Assembly: GCA_022695795.1 (NCBI GenBank)
Contig: MU404076.1
Location: 1 to 64,000, forward strand
From: Biscogniauxia marginata
Lineage: Eukaryota > Ascomycota > Sordariomycetes > Xylariales > Xylariaceae
Direction: 5' to 3'
Length of the DNA: 64,000 nt
In this document: piece by piece, positions 47,182-58,600 of the stretch
Position numbering within the stretch: position 1 is the first letter of the stretch
Layout of the letters: every line of letters starts with the position of its first letter
Translations under genes and position numbers: made by a program
The notes under the pieces: generated by a model
What the model was told of the DNA's origin: nothing
Databases searched by the model: none
Seen by the model: only the letters and a program-made list of their open reading frames with translations

Positions 47182-47803
47182 CTATTTACCAGATCCCTTC
47201 TTACCCGTCCCTCCCGATGACCCCCGTGCTAGAGCTCGTTGTCGATATCGTCCACCACTGCCACTGCCACGACTACTCTCACGACCCGCTCTCTGACTTT
47301 GTCGTGCTTGTCTCGCTGAAACGGGGATAGCGGCGGTCTTCTTCTTCTTCTCCTTCTGATTATTATTATTGCTCTTCGTCTTCCTCCGTCTCGGCCTCAG
47401 GAACCTCTTCTCGCGCTCCCTCAGCCGCGTGGCGAGCCGCTGGTCCTTCCAGCCCGTCCGCGTGAGAAACACATAAAACCCGAGCACGGTGAGCACTATG
47501 CCGACGACGACACCGGTAACGATGCCGGCGATGGCACCGTAGCTGAGGACTGGAGGTGTCCCCGCTGATGCTGCTCCGGTGGTGGTTGATGATGATGTGG
47601 CGATGGCTGGAGTAGGATCGGTCGTGGAGCTCGCTGTGGTGCATTCTCCTCCGTCCAGAGTCCTAGGGAAGACGGGTTTCGTGGTGACTAGTTATTACGA
47701 TATGAGCTTCTACCTGCGAGATGTGATGAGGAACTAGGTAACACCTACGATATAACTCAACCACCGGATCACTCGGCGTCGCCTTTGCCGGTAAGGGAGC
47801 CAT
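47182..47803 (-). CDS. Single-pass membrane protein with basic cytosolic tail
   Basis: 179 residues from exons 47803-47745 and 47662-47182 (intron 82 bp, phase kept). Order: short N-terminus MAPLPAKATPSDPVVELY, a Ser/Thr-rich segment (about residues 28-55, CTTASSTTDPTPAIATSS), one Gly-zipper-like membrane helix (about 62-86, YGAIAGIVTGVVVGIVLTV), then WKDQRLATRLREREKRFLRP and a strongly basic Arg/Lys/Ser/Gly-rich tail. There is no cleavable signal peptide, so a type III (N-out) orientation is likely, with the basic tail in the cytosol. The Ser/Thr stalk plus helix layout recalls fungal wall sensors and Skg6/Axl2-type anchors, but the protein is much smaller. I do not recognise a named family. 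Confidence 0.7.
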
Positions 47804-50800
47804 GACTGCAAACTGCTAGCAATCTACCTGGGCCTCGGGATAACCTCGTGCTCTGCTTGACTTGATTGTCATGATAATGAGAATTATGAACTCAAACATC
47901 GAAGGGAAAGCAAGAAAAAAAGGGGGTGACTCGCCGCCGGGGTTGAACCGGTCACATAGATTATAATACCAATCAAAAAATTTGTCTCATTTCTCTTTGT
48001 TCTCGAAGAGCCCAGCTCATATCCAACGCTGGTGCATGAGCGCGAGGACTTATCGCGGGTAAAGCACACCCGGAAGTGAAAACATACTTGTCTCATTTGG
48101 AATGATAGTGCCTTCCCGAGAGGATACTACGGCTCAGTCGACATGTCGAAGTTCTCGTATGTTCTCATTTTCTCTGAATTCGAGGGATGGACACTGGGGC
48201 TTCAGGAACACCCTCCTTAATACGACCAAGAGGATACGTATAAAACCCCCCAAGAAATTCGTGCGACTCTGACAAGTCACTTATGATACCCCTTTTTTAA
48301 TTCGAGCATAAATACATTTCCGAGTGAGTAAATAATACTCCAGAAAGGCTAGAAAAACGAGAAGTAGAGCATAGGGGAGAAAGAATAGGACGCTATGGGA
48401 ATCATATATAGAACCGGAACCTCACATACAAATATGCTCATTATTGTAGAAGTATCATACACAAAGAATATTTATTATGTCGAATATAAATGTCCAGTAT
48501 GAAGGGGCAATATGTCTATCTCGATCTATACCGAACCTATAACTCACATATGAGCTCCCCTTTCCTGGTAATGGAACGTTAAACTTCACCTTCAACCACT
48601 GGGTGAACTGATAGCACCCATAATTAACAAGGGGTCTGTCCACTCGTAGCAAGTATCAACGTCTTGTTTACCCCTTTAAATCTTTCGACTACCCATCCCC
48701 CGGCCGCCCGAATCTTCCCCCATGCGTCAAGGAACGGAGAGAACGATACAATCTGAGGTCCATCAGCCTCGAGATATACCTAGAGTCTATACCAAAAAGC
48801 CTTGCTTGCTCCCTTCTTCTGTCTATAAACCGGTGGTAGGCATACCTATAGTAAGAAGGTTGAAGCGGGAAACTCCTGGGAGTTGTCAGAATCTAACTGC
48901 TATGGCCGCAGGCCTATGTCCACGCGCGAGCAATTCCGGTCTCAACGACAAGTTCTCATCTCACGGCACAACTTAGACGGCGTGGCCGCCGCCCCGCATA
49001 CCAGCGATAGCGAAGTTTGGCAGCGTATCGAGCTCCGGCGTGCGAGCCAGAGTGATTACGCAACGGCTCTGCCAAACGCACCTGTATCAGCCCACACTCT
49101 CGCCCCGAAGTCGTAAACTTGGAATAACGCAGCAGCATACATATATATATTGATCCGACTATACCCTCGAGATCAAGAGGGGAGGGGGCGAACGGTTTAC
49201 CTACAGAGAACCATAGGATACGAACAAGAAGGATGCCGGTATCGGTATCGTTGCAATGAAAGGAGTAGTTTTTAACTCACACCTATCAGTGAGTACCTAG
49301 TGATATCAGTCATACGAATCTCACGGCCGAGTGAGCGAAAGTAGAACTTTATCGCCTGAGGTAAAAATAACCATGGTATAGAAAATTATATGCATCAACA
49401 AGCCAAGCTGCGCGTATAGGGAAAGGGAAGATACAAAAAAAAAGCTCTCGCTGTCTTCCTAGTGACTCCTCATCCCTATCCTGAGATAACTGAGAGCAAA
49501 CATATCACGTTTATATTGCTTAAGATACCTAGACAATATTATTCATGAATACTCTACCCGTCTCATTATCACCATTCTTCTCCTTCTCTTTCCCCTCATC
49601 CTCTTGTTCTTTATTCCAATGACGCCTGTTTGCGCTCTTCTAAGACATACTATATAACCCAGAGTTTCTAACAGCCCCTATAGCTCATTTCAATACTAAC
49701 CTAAGGATATTCTATAGCAGTGGATAGGTATGACTATCGGATATATCATATAGTGAAGAGAACCAAAAAAACAAAAAAAAACCCTTAATGCCTTTTTTTC
49801 ACTCCAGCACTGGTAGTTCATGACATTGAGCAGAGATCGGCTTCGCCATCTATTCTATTTTCCGATTTTATTTGATTATTTAATTATAAATATATATAAA
49901 CCCCCTTTTGCCTTGACAGCAAAATAATATTTGAAACCAAGGGGTGAGAATTGATAGTTATGCGAGTCGAAAAAGTTTTTTTTCGAACTTGATCATTATC
50001 ATGCTATATCTGAATCTCCTATGTTCCCCGACGAGTAAAATATAATACGAAAAGATATAATGAGATACATGATCGACCGCACGGGTATGTAAGCCGTTCC
50101 CGTCTGACTACATTCTCTAGGACACACATACATACACACTTTCTCTCTCTCTGTCTGTCTACCCATTTGAGGCGTCTCCCAGCGTCCCGCCCGATACGAA
50201 GGGAGCGGCCGTATCAGGTTTCCAGCAAGTCGTCGTAGGTATCTACCTCGTAAACTTGTAATATCCCCATCCCTGGGTTCCTCGCTCGCGGGTAGGTACA
50301 TACCTAATACCCCCAGTGAACTAACTACCTACCCAAGCGGATCAGGAGTAATCACCCCGTCGCCATCGCTCTCGATATCACTTTTCCCCTCCACTTCAGA
50401 CCTGACCTAACCTAGACCCTGCAAACCCTCACCAATTCCGAGATACTTTGGGTCAGATCATGGATTCGATCTAGGAAAGCCAGGGGTTCGCCCTCCCAAC
50501 CTCCTCCACCCCGCAATCCCATCCCATTGCTCGTGTTGTTTAGCTAGCTACATTACTTACTTACCTCGCTAACATGTTACACGTAATTCAACGCGGTAGA
50601 TCTTACGTCATACCCGAGGGGGAGAGAGGGGGAAAAGAGCTGCGAGACTAAGCAGGGGTGAAAGAAGAAGAATAAGAAGAAACAAACCCAATCAATTGGA
50701 CCGCGTTGGCCGAAGAGCGCGTGGGCAGGATCTACAATGCGAGGAATTGGGCTAAAGGTGGTGGCTTCAGGTATACATGTACATGCGTTTAGAGAGGGTT

Positions 50801-53800
50801 TAGGAGGAGGGGGGGGATCATTACTTCCAAAAGAACAAATCTGCCCAAATAAAACTTGAAAGACCCCTTTAGAGTATAGTTAGGCGAGCGATGTGGTGGT
50901 GGTTCAGTCTCGCTGAGCTTTCTCTCGGATCTTATGCCCTCGGTCCGGAGGGACGAATCTAGATAAGTTGCTACGATGAGCCCGGGGGGCCCTTGTCTCG
51001 CCCGAACGGTCGGGCTCCCGTACGATTGTGACCTTTCACACCGAATTACTACCTGCATAACGCCTGTTAATGTGACCCCTAGCTATAACCAAATGTCAGA
51101 AAGGGGCCTACCCTGGTCTTACCCTGTCTCTCTCCGTGGCCCCGGGTGAACTACGCTAAGGTAAGGGTAAGGGTAATAATCAAGAGAGGGGTTTTGAGAT
51201 ATTACGGCATGAATCTCATTCCGTAGCTGGCTGAAAACCGCGGAATTTGTTCCTTCGCTTCGAAAATTCCGCCGTCGTCTCCTGTTACCTGGGACGTGGC
51301 TGGAGAATAGTGGTCTGTAGTTCTCGAGGTGTTCTGTCGGGCTCAATCTACGTCAGGGTAACCCGGCTATTCGGACTCGAAAGAAGATCGATCGATAGGC
51401 GACCGGAATACCACTAGGTTAGCACGGGGTACATATGTATGTATGTACTTTCCCGGTTTGCTTGCTAGGTAGAGCCCAAGATAGAGCCAGAGCGAGACAA
51501 GCCTAACCTAGTGTGTGTAAGTGTTACGGCTGTAACAATAAGCGTGAGAGGCTTCTAAAGGGTCTTAACCCCCACGGCCGAGACCGAGTAAGATGTAGGT
51601 ATTGTTCGTGGGAGAGACATAGTATAAGTCATAAGCAGGCGGATCCCGTATCCGATGCAATAATATTTACCTACATGTAGGTACCTCAGTTAGGCGATGG
51701 AGAAGTAGCGCTTACCATCAGGCATATCCAATCCCACGTCCAGCCGATACACTATCCGAATGGACGGTCATCCCGGGGTAGGTGAGATTCGTTTGGGGGG
51801 GCCAGGGCTGTTTAGTTCAGATTCGTTGACTTTCAGCTTACATGTTTCAAGACATTAGACCTAGAGTCCTTGGCAATTTGCCCTGGAGTAATTCTGTAGG
51901 ACCAAAACGTATATAAGTAGGGACATACGAAGTACTACTATATGTATGTACATTGTACATAGGTAGGTACCTAGGTACTTACTTACATGGGAGGTACCCG
52001 CTATGTAAGTCTCCATATATCTCTCCTGTGACGGGCCGTTCTTTAGTACGGACTTGAATATGCAGGTAGTAGATGCTTCTAGCGTTGTTTGTACTGTACG
52101 CACCTACGGGCACTAACTTCCAACTAATTAGGTAGTCTTCAAATCGTATCTACAGGGCTGAGCTCCATTAGCCAATCAACACCGCCAGAAGCAGGTAGGC
52201 GCTAATTAGGTCTAGCACCGTCATAAATCCGTTATTTCGATAGCGACGGCGCTTACCGCGGCCGGTGACAAGCAGCAGCGTGGCGCAAAGCCATGAACGT
52301 ATGGGGAAGCGAGAAGAACAACAACAAGGAAAAGAGATAACGTAAAAAAAAAGAAGAAGAGTATTCATAGTCTGTCACGAGATCGCTAAAAGAAAGCTCA
52401 CCAGACAAGGGGGCTTGAGAGGGACGATTTCTACATGCAAGGCATTAGGTCTCTCTTTTTTTTTTCCTTGGCGTTTTCTCTAATAGATTCTCGATGTCTC
52501 TTGAGCCCTTGTCCTTGCAGGAGAAAGAGGAGGTGTGGGGAAAGGAAAAAGGAAAGAATAAACACCAAAAGTTCAAGAGCTTCGATCTTTTCCTCCCCGT
52601 TCGGTTCCTTTTGCCCACTACCAACCAACTAACTAAACCCCCCTCCCCCCGTGCCGTCCCTAGCGCACCAACTAGGCAAAGTTGATTCTTTACCGGGGAG
52701 GCGGCGCCTTCACGCTTACAACATTTAGCTACATATCCAAATCACCACCGCCGCCGCCTCCTTCCTCGTATGTATGCGTGTATTCTCGACAGAGAATAAG
52801 AAAGGAAAGGAAAAAGAAAAAGAAAAATACCCCACCGCCTTTCGGTACCGAGTGATGACGATGATGCCAACAATAGAAGAGCTAGACCTCGCGCTTCGAC
52901 TTTCCTAGTCTGGATGTCGTTCGTTCTCTCCGAATCCAAAAAAAAAAAAAAAACACGCAAGTCGGCGTTGGGCGTTATGTGGTGTGTGGACGCTTTTCAT
53001 CGCCGTGATCTGCGCTGGCCCAATGTCTGTCCGCCTTACAATCTGCCTGCACGAGAATGCCTTAGATTACGAGTAGGAAAGTTCCCACTCATCCCCCATT
53101 CGCGACTGAGCAGCAAGCTGGAGAGTCGCCGTCTCCAACGTTTGTATCTGCCCAGTGATACGCCTACCTGGTCCCCGAAATCACGGGCGTCTTCAGTTGA
53201 CAAGGAAGTTCTTTTTCGGGAGAGAGAAGAAATAGGAGCCCGGGAGGCACCTCGGTGATTGCAGTTTTGAAAACGTGAAAGCAAGAAGCTTCGCGCCATA
53301 ATAGATTTTGCTACATACGTAGGAATGAATGCCCTCAAGATTCGTCCAAGTTATGGCCGTCGTGAAACGCGTCTGGACTCTCTCTTTACTGCTATCCCAG
53401 TCTGTAACCCGAGCCCCTATCCGGAAAGAAGTTTTTCTTTCTTCCCAAAAGAATATACGTTTGAGCTTTCAGAAAACCATTTATTCACCCGTCATAATGA
53501 TTACAAGTGCTTAATTCAAACACCCCCCGGGGGAAAAAAAGAACAAAAGAAGAGATAAAAACGAGAGACAGGGGGAGATAAGAGACCGAGAGAGAAAAAA
53601 GGCCTATCCACAATCTGAATGTGTCCCTCCTATAGTAAATATCACCCAAATATATGTATGTGGTATCGTTTATGCGGACTGCCTTGCCTTGCCAATCTTT
53701 TTCTTTCCCTTCAATAAAAAGAATTGGTACATAAGAAATGTCATAATGTTCAAAATAACCGTCGGGGGTTTAACTTTTGAAACGGGGAAAAGAAAAACCA

Positions 53801-53862
53801 CATCTAGGTAGGTAGGTAGGTAAGTAAGTAAGTAGGAGAACGTCAAAGTTCGCTGTATATCA
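47804..53862. other. Large gene-poor region
   Basis: About 6 kb with no recognisable gene in any frame. Composition swings between AT-rich blocks (48.1-50.1 kb) and mixed sequence with TAGGTA words (50.3-52.1 kb). A homopolymer of sixteen A lies at about 52938-52953. Short open frames lack family features. Confidence 0.5.
53805..53836. repeat. TAGG/TAAG tetranucleotide repeat
   Basis: Four TAGG units are followed by three TAAG units. The repeat lies just beyond the 3' end of the C2H2 factor gene. Confidence 0.75.
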
Positions 53863-55623
53863 TCACTCGTCAACCTCTTCACCCTCGGCGTCCAGGTCGT
53901 CGTCCTCGTCGTCCTCGCCAGTGTCTCTCCTTGGGGCCAAGCTAGGCTTCAGGGGGTTACGCAGCTCCCACGTCCCGTTGCCGCTCTTCGTGATGATGGC
54001 TACGCTCGGTAATGTTGCCCAGTCCATCAGTGTCTTGTCGTGCTCTCCGCCGAACTTGATTGGTGACTCTGCACCGGTGGCTGCTTTTTCCAGATGCTTC
54101 GCGACGTGTTCCATGCGGTCGTCCCATGCGCTGGGGCCGTCGAACTGGGCGCTACAGTTGTGGGCTGGGCATCGCATGTGATTCGGGAGCTGGCACCTAG
54201 TCCGGTGTGCCGCTTCTTGGTATGAGCGCTCTCGTTCCTCCTGGTCAGGGATTGTCTTCCTTTGTTTAACTTGCTTTCTGATATTTGAGGGAAGATGCAT
54301 GCGTCGAAGATGCTGTGTATACAAGTCCTTGCGGTTGAAGATAACCCCCCGGGGTATGGCCGATGCGCAGTTCGTCTCGGAGTGACTGTGACCCGGGCGA
54401 CTGCGGGAGGTAGCAGTTGGCCTGTTCGAGCCATAATGGTTACTGTCAATCTTGCCGCATTGGTCTTGTTGGCAGACCCAGTAGTTCAGGACGAGGTGCT
54501 GGGAGCAACAGTGTCGTTTCCACTCATTCTTGCTGGCAAACGTAGAGGCGCAGCCAGCGAATTCGAAGACGCAAGTGAATGGTCGCGTATGCTGCTTCTT
54601 GGTATGGACTTCCAGACCATTTAGGTCCTTGAAGGATATATTTGGGCACGAGTTACAGGTGTAGCTCCCCTTAGTCCCTTGGATTGCGGGCTTGGTCGAT
54701 GATCCCATCGCCGTAGAATCGTCAAGCTCAACCTTAATCCGCTTTGCATCTAAGCTTAGCTGTGAGGTGTTAGATCGCTTGCATCTCTTCGCAGCGCGGT
54801 TCACTGTAGAAACTGTTCGCTTCCCCTTCTTGTTCGGCGTGTAATCATCATCTTCCTCCTCGATTTTCACGTTGGTCAGCTCAATCTCGTCCCCAGACGC
54901 CCCCTCCTCCTCTACTTCGAATGGCGGGCATGCTTCGTCAGTGCTAGAAAGGCACATTTCCTGTTTCAATCCTGGCACGAAGCTATCAGGACTTAGCCGT
55001 CTGGCTAAGGGAAAATGCTCGGTGCTGTTGCATTGATCAACACTAGCGTGGCTGTCATCGGTCGACATGCTTAGTGTCCTTGGGGTGAAACCGCATCGTT
55101 GATTGCTATCATCATAGTAGCCAATGGGTGTCTCCTGATAAGGATTGACATCGATTGGCTTTACACAGGCGTCGGCCATACCTGTGTATTGGTAAAGTTG
55201 GCTGTGTGAACCACAGCCATCGTACTGACTCGAGTAGGGGGACAGAGGGCCTGTCTCGGTTGGTGTTGGCGACTGAATTTGGCAGAAGTCACTCTCCCTC
55301 GGTGGGCTGAGAGCACTGCTACATGTAGACGATGGATGGGAGTAGGACGGTGAATGTTGACGTTGAAGCATAGAAGGGAACGGAGCGACAGTTCCAGGCA
55401 TTGTAGTGTCGGCCGGAGGATACGCAAAGAATGAAGACTTGTTGCTGTCCGCCAGGTAACGGTGCATCTGTGGTGGGCTCCAGCTGGCTGCCACGCCTTC
55501 TGGAGAAGTCGAACGCTTGAGCTTCGGATCAATTCCTTCCATGGGAAAGTCCATACTCGGACTTTCAGGTAGGTAGAAACTGAACGGCATCGGGTCTGGG
55601 TAAGGGATATGAGAATATTCCAT
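53863..55623 (-). CDS. C2H2 zinc-finger transcription factor
   Basis: 586 residues in one exon from the ATG at 55623 (MEYSHIPYPDPMPF); the frame stays open upstream but without another ATG, and a TTTCAG just before leaves room for a 5' exon. The N-terminal half is Ser/Pro/Gln/Tyr-rich, as in activation domains. An acidic patch (EVEEEGASGDEIEL) and basic patches (NKKGKR, RAAKRCKR) suggest a nuclear localisation signal. Zinc fingers: CNSC ... HTKKQH (about 323-345), CVFEFAGC ... HCCSQH (about 353-378), a third split finger (CQQDQC, about 45 residues, then HLRRMH), and CPAHNC ... HVAKH near 485-510. The C-terminus is a dense acidic stretch (GEDDEDDDLDAEGEE). This architecture occurs in filamentous-fungal C2H2 regulators; no target can be inferred. 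Confidence 0.88.
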   Translation of the reverse strand: MEYSHIPYPDPMPFSFYLPESPSMDFPMEGIDPKLKRSTSPEGVAASWSPPQMHRYLADSNKSSFFAYPPADTTMPGTVAPFPSMLQRQHSPSYSHPSSTCSSALSPPRESDFCQIQSPTPTETGPLSPYSSQYDGCGSHSQLYQYTGMADACVKPIDVNPYQETPIGYYDDSNQRCGFTPRTLSMSTDDSHASVDQCNSTEHFPLARRLSPDSFVPGLKQEMCLSSTDEACPPFEVEEEGASGDEIELTNVKIEEEDDDYTPNKKGKRTVSTVNRAAKRCKRSNTSQLSLDAKRIKVELDDSTAMGSSTKPAIQGTKGSYTCNSCPNISFKDLNGLEVHTKKQHTRPFTCVFEFAGCASTFASKNEWKRHCCSQHLVLNYWVCQQDQCGKIDSNHYGSNRPTATSRSRPGHSHSETNCASAIPRGVIFNRKDLYTQHLRRMHLPSNIRKQVKQRKTIPDQEERERSYQEAAHRTRCQLPNHMRCPAHNCSAQFDGPSAWDDRMEHVAKHLEKAATGAESPIKFGGEHDKTLMDWATLPSVAIITKSGNGTWELRNPLKPSLAPRRDTGEDDEDDDLDAEGEEVDE

Positions 55624-58600
55624 TGTGGGCAAATTCCGGTTCAGTCCGCGTAGTCTGAAAGACGGCAAGGAGTAGAAAGTGGGAGAAAGGGAGCCTGTAA
55701 ATCGTAATGAAGAGGAGGCTTGGGGATGTCTTCAAGACACACGGGCTGAAAACGAGTGCTGAAGATTATGATCTTGGCGGAGTCTTGGTCTGAAATCTGT
55801 CGCGCTTGGGGAAGTTCTATGGGGGCCAGTCCAGATTTCCAAGGGGCGCGGTTGATGATATGGGAAGACTAAAAGGGTCTCGACGAGAAATCTCGAGTTG
55901 TTCGTTGGGGTATAAGTCAGACTTATGGAAGATAGAGTGGTATCGCAGATTAGAAAATCCACTAGGTAGGCAGCCAGGAGGCGAAGCACATTGTCTCGAA
56001 GGGTATCGAGGATGTCATTGACGAAAGTCGACTTAATTACACCCGTCACTAGGGGGATCCTAGCCACGCGCATGTTAGGTATTGCACACTTCGCGAGCAA
56101 GATCCACGCGGAGCCTCAAGTACGTATCTACGTACCTCACCCCCGTCTGACATGCATAGCGTGAGGGCTCGTGGCTGTGGCCATTGCGCCTACTATTGCA
56201 CGCCGTGGTTGCTTTTTCCCTCCACAGCCCCTGTCGACTTAGGTAACATTTGGCACCACTCTTGGTGTTGGTCGTTGGTTCCTTAATGTACCGATCTGTA
56301 GGCCTCGTGAGGGACGCTCCAAGAGACTCAGGACTTGGAAAAGTACCCAATACCTTGAGTCAAGACATGGTCCGCGCACCACGTATGGTCGGCAGCGACC
56401 GGCAGTGTTGTTTCCAATCTCGTTTGCCCATATTTCGCACGTCAGTCCCGGCAAAAGCAGGGACGATCTCCAGATGCTGCGCATTTCGATGAAACGACCA
56501 CTATGCGAATAGGAGTCGGTGCTTGTAGGAACTTGATACTCCCGTGAATGTGCAGGCACACGTATGTCGATGTTGGCCGGAAATGTGTAGAAACCTCTCC
56601 CCGCAAAACCAAAGGCGGAATCGTGGAGGCACCCGGACTACGAGCGAGGCAAATAAGGCAGAAGTATTACAGAGGACTGCCAACTACCTGCATGACGGGT
56701 TCTGTACTCCCACCATGGATCTCTGGTTTGCGACGTAGTGTCCGGCGAGGTGGTCCTCGAAAGAATGAAGGACGATAGTTGCTTCCGTACATATTACATT
56801 GAGGTTGGACCGCTGTCGCGTTCGCCCGATTTCAGTGCCTATCGTCCCGAGTCGTTGGATGGTTGGCTCGGATTCAGACCAGGATGCAGACATTGATCAG
56901 GGTTCCAAATGCGAGGGCAGACAGTCATCCAATGCCAATGGAGTGCCTGGTGCTTAGGTTTGGGAATAAACTGGTAATGGCAGATGGTTGACCGCCGTCT
57001 GACGGTGCCGACAGACAGAACAGGACAACCGATCAGAAGCATCAGGACATGACGAGCTACGTACCTGGGACATGTGCAACCGTTCGAAGAGTCGGTATAT
57101 GGGGATGCGACTCCAGCACGTAACACACACTCGATACTTCCACGCAAATCACGACCAACACGCTGGATTTGGTCCCCGCCGCCTGGGGATGCGTCGTTTG
57201 GACAATAGCCAATACATGCGCAGATCAACCGCGAGATTTTCGCTAGTAGTGACAGCTGAAAGCGGGACCCCGGCGGCTATGGATCGATGGGCATGTCTCG
57301 CACAGCACAGGGGTTGTACTCGTTCGGCGGACGCAACCCCCGTTGATTATCGCGTCAACAGGACACACATTGCTAAGCTCGCGAAGAACAGGGAGGTGGC
57401 CCCCCCTCCAACACCCTCCCTGGGGGTCACGGAGGAGCTGTTATCACAAGAGCTCTAAGTGTTGGATGTCGCGCGTGGTTGATGATAGGTAGGTAGCTTG
57501 TAAGTCGGTAGCTTAACAAGGAAGTGCGGCACGACGAGATGTGATTAGTGTCGGGCGGGTCCCCGAAGTCGAAAGACGGCGGCATAACGTGGGCGGTAAC
57601 TAACCCCTTTGGGTAGGAGGGGCCCCTAAATACTGACATGTAAAGTGCTCTGTCTTAGGCAGAATTGGGGCAGAATTTGCTGTGGGGCTGTCAAGAACAA
57701 GGCGACCAAGCCACCCACACCGAATGTCCTACTCAAAAAGAAGGCAACCTCCAGTGGCTCCATCTCAGCACGCAGTCGTTCCTAATGTACTGCGATGTAC
57801 ATATGGGTACTTAGGCATGTCTCGCGCCTTAGTGGAAACACAGGTGTGATTGTACGTAGTTACATATGTAGTAAGTACCTAGGTAAAGTACTTGGGGTAC
57901 TTAGATCGACGTAAGAGCTGAGCCTATACGTAGGAGGGGTGGGGTATCTGCCTATATCACCCTCTGTCTTTTCTTTTTTCTTTTTTTTTAATTGCCTACC
58001 TAGTTTGACCACTTCTATCGTCTTATTGACCAGCACTTTGACGTCCTCGATAAGGACCAGAATGCAGTCAGATTTACTTGGCACCATTTCAAGCGTTGGA
58101 AAGTAAAAAATTTTCTTTCTCGTCATTTCAGGCAGCTCTTGTCCTGTCTGCAACCCGCTTTTTTTCTCTGTCTCGTGTTGGGGGCTGAAAATAGAAAAGT
58201 GAGTGCTTACGCTGCTGATCCGTCTTGGTATAGGACATGGAAGGCAAGGTCCATATCGGATCGTTATCTCCATCGATCTTAGAGCTTAATTACAGGATCT
58301 CGCCCTCGGTACCTGTATCCATTACCTGATCCTATACCGAACGCGCATAGTGGATCGGCGATATCAGTCGCGGTTGTTAGAGCGCACGTCCAACCAACTG
58401 CATGCCGGGAACCATGACAAGCGATGCGGGATCGTCCGCGAAGGAGCCGTAGCCGCCGTAGAAACACTAGTGTTTAGCTCATCACCAACACATTCAACGT
58501 CGGGAATGCTAGCCGGGGAGAATCCTATGTGAACCGACGGGGAAACCTCGTAATTGTTGGTTGTAAAGCAAGCTTCGCCCCTCGACGGGAATCCTACTAC

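Noticed and set aside
47925..48060. tRNA-like T-arm on the minus strand (GGTTCAACCCCGG followed by a T run)
   Set aside because: A T-loop and a poly-T stop are present, but I could not find a matching 5' acceptor half, a proper D-arm or a 5 bp anticodon stem. At best it is a degraded fragment.
51160..51175. Telomere-like GTAAGGGTAAGGGTAA
   Set aside because: Only two to three copies of GGGTAA, isolated, without longer arrays.
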